In this document: piece after piece, positions 23,298 through 34,862 of the stretch
How the letters are laid out: the number at the start of each line of letters is the position of its first letter
Position numbering within the stretch: the first letter of the stretch is position 1
Assembly: GCA_036429605.1 (NCBI GenBank)
Contig: CM071589.1
Coordinates: 1,364,001-1,428,000 of the forward strand
DNA: 64,000 bases
Source of the DNA: Cladobotryum mycophilum
Taxonomy: Eukaryota > Ascomycota > Sordariomycetes > Hypocreales > Hypocreaceae
Reading direction: 5' to 3'
Position numbers and translations under genes: made by a program
Notes under the pieces: generated by a model
The model's database searches: none
What the model saw: only the letters and a program-made list of their open reading frames with translations
What the model was told of the DNA's origin: nothing

Positions 23298-24434
23298 TAT
23301 GGCAAATTTGCGTATCGCAACAAGATTGACTTTGAACCTGACGAGTGACCCGCGGGACTCCTGTTTATACCTAAAGCTCAACGACCCAGTGTTCAGTCCG
23401 TTGGGAGTCGCCACTACATCAATGCCGAGAGTATGGTTTCCCTTCAAGCTGCAAAATATAGATCCCCGGGGTGTCTTTTATACTTTGTTCTTTGAGGGTT
23501 GGAAACGATCTATACATAAAGTGGCACGGAAGTAAGTGAATCAGTGTCGCCAAAGGGTCTAAGAATTGAGATGAGCCATGCTAAATGCCAACAATTTGCA
23601 TCAATTCATGCCGCTTAATTTCCTTCCTATATGCCTACAGACCATATGACAACCACGTTGTTGCTGACCGAGACAGCTCGCTCTGGTATAAAAGTCACCA
23701 ATCTATAGAGTGGGTGATGATCAATTTTCTCGAGGTGAAGCCAGGGCCAACTTGATTGTGGGCAGCTCTCACTACCAACAAAGTTTAACAAAGGAGTAAA
23801 AATATCATTCTTTGTCTTGTTCAAAGGAAATGGCCTTTTGCCCAAATCGCATGAAAGGGGTAGCCTACCGTGGCTACCAGTACATTGAAACGAAGCGGCG
23901 CGGGCCCGTAGTGGAAGATAACTTGACAACAATGAATAGAGAATGAGGATGAGAGATGAAGACTGGTAAACGTAGTTAGAGAGCTTATATAGTATGTAGT
24001 TCTTAAGTAAAATTTGTATTGGGCATTTCTTAGCGTAAATATGATTCGGCTACTCATCCTTGAATAGCATCGGTCCGGCTTCGAAGGAGATTCCATTTCT
24101 ATCTTCTTCTTGATTATAACTGGGTATCATGCCGGCTAATTCTATGTCGTCTTGTAGAAGCCGGATGTTTTGCTGTTGTCGTTGAGGATATCGCAACATC
24201 TTCGAACGTCTCACAGAATGAGCGAAGCCCTAGCATTCGAGAAATATCCTAGAGTGCCCGGTGGGCGACATCGTCGGGCACTCTGCGACATGATCCCCTG
24301 CACGTCAACTGTCACGCTGCGTGGCTGAGTAGCCTTGTTCTGGGGGTTGAAACCCTCCTGCAGTGTGGCATGTTTCTTGACAACAGCGCCTTTCAACTAA
24401 TGTCCTCTCTTCAAGGCCCATATCCTCCTGCGGC
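23298..24434. other. Intergenic, possible missing 5' exon
   Basis: The first ~190 bp are open on the - strand in frame with the gene ending at 22320. The remainder, up to the dynactin p25 stop, has no convincing coding sequence. Confidence 0.45.
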
Positions 24435-25096
24435 TCACGGAGCTAGTGGCTGTGGATTGTTTCCTACAGTCTTGTATAGATCCCTGAGCTCAAACTCTTC
24501 ATGCCCGCCTTCGGGTACCTCACCCACAACCTGTCCAGGCTGCCCAGCCACAATGGAGAAGCTTGGAATTACCATATGGGCGGGTACTATGGTTCCGTCC
24601 AAAATCTTGACATAGTCCTTGATGATGGCAAACTCATTGATGGTGCATCCCTTCCCGATCGACACGTGGCTTCCAATGGTTGCCGCCTGCACCACCGTTC
24701 CCTGACCGATAAACACATGGTCGCCCAGACGCAGGGGCATGTACGTGAAGGTGCCTTTATATATTCGTCCAGGAGGTCGAAGCAACACGCCGCGGGAGAG
24801 GAAGCAGTATCGACCAATGGCAACGGCAGTGTTGTTTTGTGGAGCAGCTGTACCGCCAGACGAAGGGGCAGCATGCGGAATCGTACGGACGAGGTCACCG
24901 CGAATCATGACTTCAGGTTGAATGACAGTCTTTCCGCCAAGCATGATGTTCTGTGTGCCGACGAGGACCGCCTTGCGAGAGACCTTGTTTCCCGTGTCCT
25001 AGTTTCGGCGCGCATTAGCTGAGAGCTCTGGCAGGATGCGATAGAGGTTATGCATACGGTCTCGATGTATTCTCCTTTCGCTGGACGGCGCGACAT
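24435..25096 (-). CDS. ro-12: Dynactin subunit p25 (DCTN5 / RO-12-like)
   Basis: Two exons, 25096-25058 (MSRRPAKGEYIET) and 24998-24435, joined by a 59-nt intron, give 200 aa, normal for p25. The protein is a left-handed beta-helix of hexapeptide repeats (GSHVSIGKGCTINEFAIIKDYVKI, then PSFSIVAGQPGQVVGEVPE). As part of the dynactin pointed-end complex it helps link dynein to cargo such as early endosomes and nuclei. In Neurospora the p25 gene is known as ro-12. The N-terminal exon matches the family pattern (conserved GEYIET and DTGNKVSR). Confidence 0.92.
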
Positions 25097-26674
25097 TTTG
25101 AATGGCAATCAGAGGTGGTTTAGTAGAGGTATGAGGTCGAGAACGTTGAAGTCGAGCTTCCGCATGTTGCGCATCAAAGAAAGTTGAAAGGATGGATGGA
25201 TCCATGGATGTCATGGTGGGGCAATCAAATGCTGGAGCTCGAGCCACAGCGACTTTGACAGCTAGAGCGTGCTGTAAATTCACTGTGGCAGTAGCGCTTG
25301 CCCGATTCCTGGTCCTTCCACAAATCCCAGTCTTTATCTGGGCGGCTGCAAGACATCGTGACTCCATTTCCCAGCATCATTTCATGTTAACATCAACCCA
25401 TCCGCAAATCTTAGCAACAGGCGCACATTTAAGAGATCATCTTCAAGTCAGATTTAGTTGGTCTGGATATCACAACGCGGTGTGGCACCTCAATGAGACG
25501 CCAACACAACAGCTGCGCATATCATGACAGCAGATAGCATACCACTAATCATACTCTTCGTCTCGATCAGTTACCTTCGAGGAGATGCCATCTATGCATA
25601 CTTAAGCTGATCCAGTACCAAATGAGTGTTTCAACCGGATAAGAGAACAAAATACTATGGCTTCACCAGAACCTTGTACTGTCCTCGTTGGGTTTACAGA
25701 TGCAACTCTTCAACGGCCCTTAGCAAGACGTTCACCCATATGATGTGGCTCTTCATCTAGGTGTTCATCATGGGATGCGGGATCGATCAGGACTATTCAG
25801 CCAACTCAACCGTCGTTTGAAGCTGAGTGTCCTCGTATCCGTCGGTTCGAAAATCTTACCCAAACGGTCTCAAAGCCTGTTTGAAGATCGGCCCGCCAAC
25901 TTGCAAGAGTAGTCTACCTACCAAGCTTATTTGCTAGATTAATTTCCGCTTGGTTATTGCAGGTCTACCAACTATTCTCGAGACAGAATCTTGATGCATC
26001 ACCATCCCCCTATCCAGAACTTCAGGGTATCCAAATATCATGACATTCAAACATTCAAGGATATCCCAAACTACCATGTCAGCCATTGGCCGACTCACAA
26101 GTCAAGATTCATCCTGCTCTTGCTATACTTTCGAATTATCGAACCCTCTTTTCACACAAACAAAAACTCTGTGGCTATCCTGTTAACCTTGAGCAACCCG
26201 TGGCTTTTCTATTCTAAGTAAAGCCACAAGCTACAAGTCTATGAGCTAATCTAGTGGCAGCGGCACGACCGCAGCACGACCGCGGACCGGTCTGAAGCTA
26301 AGGGTCAACTGGCTTAAGCAATGGCACGAGCTGAGTGACAATGAAAGGCGATGGCCTCAATCAATCTAGAAGCAAGTAGTGCATGTCGATTGTTACCAGA
26401 TTTGTATCTTAAGCCATGAAGCTAATGTCTGCCATGGTCTAGTCTTACCATGTATTCGAGACAAGTTGCAAGTGAAAATGAAGCGCCATCCCAAAGTCGG
26501 CGCGTTCAGCTCTTCAGATTCACATTTTCTTGGTTATCTTGATTTCCCGCCTTGGCAGATTCCTTCTTCTTGTTCTACCATTCTCTGTTATTGAACGTGT
26601 TTCGTCAACGACTTCTCCAAAGACCGAGTTCACAATCACTGTAGGAACGTCCTGAAAAGGATAACTCTGCCATC
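25097..26674. other. Intergenic
   Basis: About 1.6 kb without a supported gene. It contains short open frames only. Confidence 0.5.
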
Positions 26675-28056
26675 ATGTGGTACCATCCTCGCGAAACGAC
26701 AGCTCACAAAGGCACTACGCCGGCAGCAGCCATGACAACACCTTTCTCATTCCCCTGCGGCCCCGACTTCCTCGACGATAAATTTCAAAACGATAAGGAA
26801 GTCCGGGATACATGTGCTCCACCGGCATGGGAGGAGTATTGGTGGTCCTCAGTGGGATACTATTCTCCGGCAATATGCCCCTCGGGCTATACCGCAGGAT
26901 GTTTGCGATGGGATAGCCGTCAAGGACCTCCAGTTGAAGCGACTGAAACAGCGGTGCAATGTGTTCCTAGGTAAGTCAACATCATGGGGAGTACTTGGCC
27001 GGTTTGTAGATGCTAATGCCGTCAAGTGGCTTTATGTGTGCCAACAGAGACATCTCCATGGCATTCTCTTACACTGCGACTACGCCCATGATTCAGGTCC
27101 GCTGGGCTGAAAGCGACCTCTCTCTCTTTGCGACGCATCCTCTCCAACCGGGCGCCAACCCGACAGAACATCATATGACCATGACGCAATATCAACCACC
27201 AAATGCTGCACGGGCTGTTATGCCTCGGGCCAAGTCTTATGAGCCGTCGTTTACACCCACTGGAGGTGGGGACGGAGGCGAGTTATCGTCAGGAGCAAAG
27301 GCAGGAATTGGAATAGGCGTTGTCTTGGGCGTCCTCGTCGTTGCTGGGATTATTGGCTTCTTCATCTGGCGCTCGCGGCGTGCTGCGAGAAACGAAGACA
27401 TCGATGCCGGGCAAATACCGCCGCCAATATCAGGAGGCCCACATCCCGTACCTCCGGAGATGGGTGAGGGATTCACTGGACGATACGAACTGCCAGTCAA
27501 TAGCACCGCATCGCCGACAGTTGTGGGGTCCGATTTGGGCATAACACCACCACCAGCAGCTTTCCTCGCCAAAGACAAGAGCGATAAGGCAGAGCTTCCC
27601 GGTGATGGCAGGCCGGTTGGTGCGGAGCTAGAAGCTGGAAACAATTGGTCCCATTATTCAGTAGTCCAGGAGCTCCATGCAGAGTCTAGACCGGCCGAGA
27701 TGGAACACACTCCTCAATCGTCGTCTATGTTGTCTGTAGAACGAAAACAGGTGGGAAGCCCGATCCAACATATATCAGAAACACAAACTCCAGCGTCACC
27801 AGGAGTTGGCATAGGGCCGGACACCGGAGTGTCCATTATGCCAGGCGAGCATGCTACTGCATCACCGCCGCCAGCGCCCTACGTCTCAGAGATACCGGCT
27901 GAGCCCAGCGCTCAGGAGATGGTGGCATTAATGGACCAACACACTCAATTAGAAGAGCGGAGACGGCGAATCTTGGAACTTGAAAGGATTGAGAGGGAAC
28001 AGACCGCTCTGCAGCAGAAGATACAAGCAATGCGCGGAGGGGGCGACCAACAATAG
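26675..28056 (+). CDS. Single-pass membrane protein, fungal cell-surface type
   Basis: Exons 26675-26970 and 27048-28056 with a 77-nt intron (GTAAGT donor, CCAACAG acceptor, GCTAATG branch) give 434 aa. The outer part has Cys and aromatic residues (WWSSVGYYSPAICPSGYTAGC), a pattern common in filamentous-fungal cell-surface proteins with one membrane span. One transmembrane helix lies at ~184-206 (GIGIGVVLGVLVVAGIIGFF), followed by an RSRR stop-transfer sequence. The inside is a Pro/Ser-rich disordered tail with a C-terminal coiled coil (LEERRRRILELERIEREQ). There is no clear signal peptide, so the N-terminus may be incomplete or the TM may act as signal anchor. A sensor or scaffold role is only a guess. 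Confidence 0.78.
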
Positions 28057-31000
28057 CACACAACGGGGAAAATCTTGAAGGCCGACACTAATAAAGAATG
28101 TTTTGGTTCCAGGTCCTGAAATTGGTGTTGGGCACATCTCTCGGAGGGCTATCCGTATTCTATTTTGATACCCCGACTAGTGAGAACTATGATGAATGCA
28201 TTGATTATGTTTGTTGGTCGCTAATGAGTCGTTCACGCGTGCAAGTAGTCGGCTTACACATGGGAAAGAAGCCTGATCAGCAGATTTGCATCGGATACCA
28301 TCATGTCGCTGGTTGTTCCATAATTGCAGTGTCATGTAAAGTATGTAACGTTTTGCTGAGCATGGTGTGAAAACAGTGCCGCAACATGAAGCACTGTCAA
28401 GCATAGGTTACAAGTCGATAGGAGCAAGTATTCTATTCAGGTCAAAGTAAATGTAATCTTACCGACCCCGGTTAAAGGAACAACAAAGAAATGACGTGAA
28501 GCCGAGATGATGTCAGATATTTGGTCTACCTAATTAGGGGAACTATTTTGCAACAATCTTCTCTTCAATAACTAAACCCACAGAGTGAGACTTGTCATTC
28601 TACCATAGCCTCTATTCTCTTGTTGGGTGGCTGTGTTTAATTTCACTGCCCAGATACTTGTTTGTTGATAGAGACCCAGAGCTGAGTCGAGTATCCGCTT
28701 GACAAACTCAGGACAAACATCTGGCCTGGCAATGTTTCATTGTTGCACAGGGTTTTCCCCTCCGAACTATTCCCGCATAGGCAATGCGATTCTGTTTCGA
28801 CAAAGATGTTTTGCAACCAACAACATCTACGACCAACAGCTATTCCAACTAGACGGGTCAGACAATCTCACGGCAAGTAGATGGATCAACGCACGCACGA
28901 TATGCCCCACAACCCTGAGTCGGGTAAGATTTCACATGCACATTGCAATTATTACAGGACCTACGCCCCAACAAACGAGGAGATCAAACTGATTCAAGTT
29001 TGCATTCGATTGACTGGAATTTAGCAAAGTCATGACTTTCAAATCCCAAGCACATCGAGGTTACCATGAGGGGTAAACCAAGACATGGTAGGTGCCAACC
29101 ACCCATTAGATCATCACGTGCGCACAGTTGGGAAGAAGAAGGTTGGAAATGCTACCCACACGCCGCCTGCCTCAGGAATTAAGCAGCAGAACTTTGACTG
29201 CAACTGGCACCGCCCATCATCATCATCATCACCATGTCATACGACTTTTATTACGCCTAAAATTAAAGACTTCTGAGCTCACCTCATCACTCTCTCCGCT
29301 CGTCGCCAATCGTGATCTCCAACACACGGAAACAGGACAGGGCTGGGGGCTGGAATTGCTAATTTGTGCCACACAGCACTCTGAAAAAGTCCCCTCTCCC
29401 TCCCCTGATCCCTGTCTGTTCTTCGCAGCTCTCCTCCCTTGTCTCTCGTCCCCTGTCTCTGTGGCTATATTTGTCGCTAACCAACCAACCGTTGCACTCG
29501 ATTTCGAGAGTTAAGCGCGCCTAACGGGAGGGCCAACGCCAATGCGACCAGGGTTCTCTCTGCAGACCGGCCGATTTGTTGAAACGTTCCATGATTTGCT
29601 CCCGTTCGCTTGCCTTTCGCTTGCTTGGCGAGAGGGACGGACGGACGAACATGCACATGCACATGGTGGGGGTACAAACGGCACACGATTCAAAGAGACG
29701 AGACGAGACGAGAGCACTGTGGATATTAAACCCAACATGGTATTCAATTTGCAGCGATGTTTGGTTTCTTTGTTTCGGGCCCAGGTCAATGGAAGGCCGC
29801 ATCGCATGCTTGCTCGACTGAACAAACAAAAGATCATTAGTTCTTACTAGGTCCAGTTAGTTCCAACAAAACTACCACGAGAACTCCTCCGGCAACATCT
29901 TCCCCCGAGCAGGAGATGTGTAGTAGTCGCTGAGCCACGTTGAAAATCGACAGTTTCTATCTTTATACCAACCAGTGCTTACCGGATGTCAATATGATCG
30001 ATGAAGAAATGGAAGAAATGGAAGAAATGCAATTTGCTATTCAAGCTGCGGAAGAAGACGGCATTGGCGTTTGTGAAGAATTGACTTGTCAATCTCCACC
30101 AAAAACCCATGGCCTCGGTCACTCCCGGCTTCATAACAGAAACAGAAACAAGGGACAGAAACAGGCAAAATTGGATTGGCCGGCGCCGAAAACTTGCATG
30201 ACCGAACGGAGAGTCGCATCCGCCGATGGTCTTCTGCGCGGACCAGCCCATGCTCAAATGGTTCATGGTTCAGGACTCTCACGGGCCCAGCCCCTCTTTG
30301 TTAGACAACAATAGCACGGCAAGGTCGCGCCCTAGACAGAGTCGTCTATTCCGGATGCGACCATGCCTCATGCAAGCCCACACCACCCTCAGGCACGCAA
30401 GAGCCTACAATGGCTTACACACACACACACACACATACATCTCTTGAGTTCCGGCCAAGATCCTGACTTGCATGACCATGACCTCCAAAATGGCAAGGGT
30501 TTTTCGGTTCACTGCATGGACCCGGATCAGCCACGATCCGCAAACACCGTTCGAGTTCAAAACGTTGTCGCCATGTGGATGCTAACCTCTGAGAAGCTGA
30601 CCTCAACTTATCTTCAACTATCAAGTATAAAGCATCACGACCATTTCCACCCATCTAGTTAGCTTTTTGTCTCACTCGCTTCAACTCATCCACTCAGCGG
30701 TTCACTCTCCTGTTCTTCTTCTCTGATTCAGACAAGGATTTTTTTCTTCCTTGTCCTCAAATCGTCTCACATTCCTCTTTCGTCCCGCATAACCCTTCTC
30801 CACCACGTGGATATTCCCAGACCTGGTTCCTCGGTTTGCCTTGGTGTTTCTGGAAGCCTCATCCGCACTACTGCAGCCCGCCGGAATCCCTAAGCGCCCA
30901 AGCGGGTACCACGACCAACCGGCCACTTAATTTGACCACCCTCGTCAATTTATCCAGTTCTATTCTCGTCATTTGGTAGCATCGCAGGTCTTGCCGCCTC

Positions 31001-31153
31001 CCGATTTTTGGCTTATATTTCCTCCATCTTCTCCCCCTCTACATCCTCCCGATCTCCCTTTGTCGATTTTTCTTTACTTTTCAAGCCAAGATCTACCTTT
31101 CTCGATTCACAAAGTGTTTCAGATTTTCTAATTATACTCCCATCATCATCACC
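28057..31153. other. Intergenic, 3.1 kb, low-complexity
   Basis: No supported gene. It holds a CAT repeat (29215-29234), an AC microsatellite (30417-30435) and a long pyrimidine-rich stretch from ~30.66 kb to the next ATG, likely the leader of that gene. Confidence 0.5.
30417..30435. repeat. AC dinucleotide microsatellite
   Basis: About nine tandem AC units. Confidence 0.9.
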
Positions 31154-31999
31154 ATGTTGACCAAGTCTCTACTCGTCATCGCCTCTGCGGCTCTTTCTTT
31201 TGCTTCTCCTATTGGCCGCAAGGTCGAAGAGGAGAGCATTGGCTGCGCGGTTGCTCCCACAGTCCCTACTTTGCCTTCCACTGGTACTGGTGAGTCGCCC
31301 CATGCATAGCAGAGCCTCTTCCACCTGGAACAATCTCACTAACAAAATCCCAGGCCAAGACCTTGCTCCTCCTCCGGCTGGATTGTCACTCAAGCACATC
31401 GCCCTCGGCTTTGGCATTCAAAACTATACCTGCGGTTCTATCGGCGCTACTGCTGCTGCGACTGGCGCCCTTGCTATGCTCTACGATATCACCGACCTCT
31501 ACCCTGGTCAGAGCCATAGATCTCTTTCTTCGGCCGAGTTTAGCGCCTTAACGGCTTACACTCTTCACCACCACAAGATTCCTCTCAACTTTGACTCTTC
31601 ATCTGCTGGTCGTCTTAACGCCAAGGACTTTGGCGCATCTTCCAGCAACCCCTTCACTCCGGATGCGCCGCTCATTCTCCCTGGATACCAGGCTCTTCCC
31701 TTCCTAGGTCACCATTTTTTCAACTCCAACGGCGACCCGACTTTCAGCCTCCAGCACGGCGCCATCAACCTCGTTGCCACCAAGCTGTCTAACGTTTCTG
31801 CCCCCCTTCTGCCGATAAGGGTCTTGACGGCACTGGCGCCGTAGCTTGGCTCGGTCTCGGTGCCAAGGCCAACGCCGGTTCCTTTGGTGCCAGCTTTGTC
31901 TACCGTGTTGTCACTGCTGGCGGCAACAGCCACGGCTGCGCTTCTTCCACTGGCCAGGACAGCACAGGTTACACTGCGCAGTACTGGTTCTACGGCTAA
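31154..31999 (+). CDS. Secreted DUF3455 protein (frameshifted in this sequence)
   Basis: Exon 1 is 31154-31289 and exon 2 is 31354-31999 (intron GTGAGT...CCCAG). The protein has an N-terminal signal peptide (MLTKSLLVIASAALSFA) and then the DUF3455 domain (ALGFGIQNYTCG; GHHFF; GAVAWLGLGAK; YRVVTAGGNSHGC; YWFYG at the end). The frame breaks at a run of six C (31801-31806). With one more C it would continue to the TAA at 31997 and give ~260 aa, the expected family length; as written it stops early at 31844. Family members are secreted, often called malate-dehydrogenase-like, and have no proven activity. Both halves are clean and conserved, so I regard the break as a base-calling error and not decay. 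Confidence 0.85.
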
Positions 32000-33220
32000 A
32001 TCATGATTTTATGCATTACGAGTGAGGAATGCAGTATGAGTAGAAAAGAAAATTGAGGAGCTGCTGCTTTTTACGTTTCAAAGTCATTTATTTATTCGAC
32101 GATGTATGAAGGGTTTTTTGGGTTTAATGAGAGGGGGCTATTTCGTTACGTCAATAGTCCCAACTGGGAGGCAAATCTTGACTTTTGTTTCTTTTTGCAT
32201 AGTTTTGGGCAGTTGATGGGAGTTTTTGTTTCACACTGCATATAGAACCGTTTCTTTCTTTTTCTTGTAGCGAGTGGCCTCCCCTTCGTTTGTTTGGTCA
32301 CTAGGCTATCGTATTTACGTATTTAGAATTCTTTGGACATACATATTTACGAACAAATACATGATTGCAACATCTACTTTATGATGTCTGCCGCCTCCAA
32401 TATCAGTGATGAAATGTGAACTTTGGCCATGTAGGCTTCCGTCTGCGCAAACACATGCCATAACATGCCATAGATGAAACCAGCTCTCCATCTCCGGGGC
32501 ATTACAAAGCATCCCCCTTCCCAACGTTGCATCCCCACATTCAACGCAATCCTCTCCCACTTTTCCCGCATCAATCTATCCGAGGCCAAGATTCTGCTCC
32601 TCCGAGTATCTCACCGACCCGGGCGGCTACAAGGCATCAATATCTAATCCCATTAAAACTTTTTTTTATCAAGGTGTGGCAAAAAGAAAAAAACCCACAT
32701 GGCCGACCCGAAAAGGCGCGCCCCCTTTTCATCGGCCCATTCAACGCATGCATGCTACGCTGCATCATGCAAAGCAGATGGTGTGGGAGAGATTATGCCC
32801 GACAGAGGGAGCTTTTGCCTACGGGTAATCTACTAGATAACGCAGTAGCATTTCATCATAGTATATGCCATGTAACGCAAAGTCGACTTGGGCGGTTATT
32901 TAAATGAGAGTGTACGCGATGCAATAATCAAGTGGAGATGTTGCTCGCCAGGGGAGTTGAGGTGATACCAAATAAAGAATTTAATTGTGTGCGGTTATTT
33001 GACGAAATTAACTGATACTCTAATCGAGTCCTCGTCTGGGTAAACTTAGCATCATTCACCTACTTTCCTTTCACAAGTGTTCCCATCTCGTTTCATCTCA
33101 ACGCCGTTTCGGTTTGTCTTCCCGTCATGTTTTTATGTCCCCCCATTAGGGTCTTTATCTCTCGATTTCCAAAAAGAAAAGTACGATGCGAAACCAGAAT
33201 CATTATCGTTTTACCCACCC
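32000..33220. other. Intergenic between convergent genes
   Basis: 3' regions of the DUF3455 and MAP kinase genes. No gene was recognised. Confidence 0.5.
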
Positions 33221-34862
33221 CTACCTCCTGAGATCCATTCCGGCCTGGAGGTCCGATTCCAGCCCAGTAGAATGTCCGATGTACTCCTGTGGCCTTGGGT
33301 CCTCAGACTTCCACTCACTGGCCCCCTGAGGCACCGACACCTGTCCGGGAAGTATTCCAGGAATCCCTTGGCTTCCACCTGCAGGCGATGTTCGCACAAA
33401 CTGGCGGAATCGCAACACCTCGTCAAGGATCATCTTTCGCATCTCACCAACCTCGTCAACAACCTCAAAATGGAAGTCGAAGGTCGTGGGACAGTCGGGC
33501 TCATCTGACGCATCGTGCCAGATGTGGAGGTATGGGTGCTCGAGTGCCTGTTCAACAGTGATACGAGACGACGGGTCAAAGGCAAGCATCTTGTCGAGAA
33601 GGTCCAAAGCGTCGGGGTTCGCGTTGGGGAAGAGTTGAGGGAAAGGCTTCTTGGCCATGTAGGGCAGGTTTCTAACATACTCCTGGGCACGAGGCGATCC
33701 AATGCGGCAGAGAGTCTCTTCGTTGGGGGTTCCGAGAATATGCAAAATCTGGTTCAGTTGGTCGACATAGTCACGTCCCTTAAAGAAAGGTCTGCCACCA
33801 AGAAGTTCTGCCAGAATACAGCCCACAGACCACACATCAACTGTTGTTTTTTTAGTCAGTCCAGCACATCACGATGCAACTGATAGGGTAGACGTACTGG
33901 CTTTGGTGTAGCTCTGGAAACTCAACATAATTTCAGGAGCACGGTACCATCTTGTAGCAACGTATTCTGTCATGTATCCAGCATTCTCCTCTGGGTCGAC
34001 GGAGAAACCTCGAGCGAGACCAAAGTCACAAATCTTCAGCTCACAGTCGGCGTTAACAAGTAGGTTACCGGGCTTCAAGTCTCGATGTAGGACGTTGGCA
34101 GAGTGGATGTACTTGAGACCACAAAGGATCTGGTAAATGAAGGATTGGAAGTGGGCATCAGTAAGGGGCTGGCCAGAGCGGATGATGGCGGCCAAGTCAC
34201 ATTCCATCAGCTCTACAAATATGGTTAGCCCATTGTAGTAGATACGGGTATGCCTTGGGGCACGGGGAGTTGGATGGGATAACACTGACCCTCGTAGAGA
34301 TAGGTTTCGTTGAAGTTGTCGGGTCGGGGGATGTCCATGTCATAGAGACAAGTGATCTGTAACGGTCATTGTGGTTAGTGACTTGTTGTGTGACGGGTGT
34401 GCCATGTCGTTGTAAGCAAGCCGTGCATGTTGAGGCTCGCTTGCTTCAAGATTCAAGATTAGATTGAATGTGTCACTCACGTTACGATGACCGCGGAAGT
34501 GCTGCAGGAGCTTGATCTCGCGCAAGGCGCGCTTGGCGAGAATCTTCTTGCTGAAAACATTGGTAACTTTCTTGATGGCAACGCCTTCGGCAGATTGATT
34601 ATTGACGGCAGCACTGTTGGTCGCGAAGGGAAGCTCGTCGTCAGCATGAGATTGGATATGGTGGTGAGGGTGGTCGTGGCCGTGGCGGGGTAGGATAGGG
34701 TGGAAATGGGCAAGCAAAAAGGAGTGCGGGGGAAAAGAACAAGACTCACCAGACGATACCGTAGGCGCCCTGACCAAGCTCCTTTGTGACGGTATAGCGC
34801 TCGTCAACGACGAAGTCCTGGTTGAAGACCTTGAAGACCTTGCGTCCTTGTAAATCCGCCAT
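33221..34862 (-). CDS. slt2: Cell-wall-integrity MAP kinase, Slt2/Mpk1 family
   Basis: Five exons: 34862-34750, 34613-34481, 34356-34290, 34212-33898 and 33840-33221, giving 415 aa. Kinase features in order: GQGAYGIV glycine loop (about 30-37), VAIKK, HRDLKPGN (His147-Asp149), DFG (167-169), the MAPK activation loop T-E-Y at residues 186-188, and YVATRWYRAPE. The long C-terminal tail ends with an EDPRPQEY-type motif seen in fungal Slt2 orthologs (Mgv1/Mps1/MAK-1/Tmk2). It acts at the bottom of the Bck1-Mkk1 cascade controlling cell wall stress and chitin synthesis. The exon 3 donor reads GTCAGT, weaker than the others, but the phase and protein alignment require it. Confidence 0.96.

Noticed and set aside
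29128..29514. 128-codon frame with seven consecutive His
   Set aside because: The His run is a CAT microsatellite and the rest has no protein-like periodicity.
29940..30314. 124-codon + frame
   Set aside because: The Met/Glu repeat comes from a short GAAATG-type repeat; no splice or family support.
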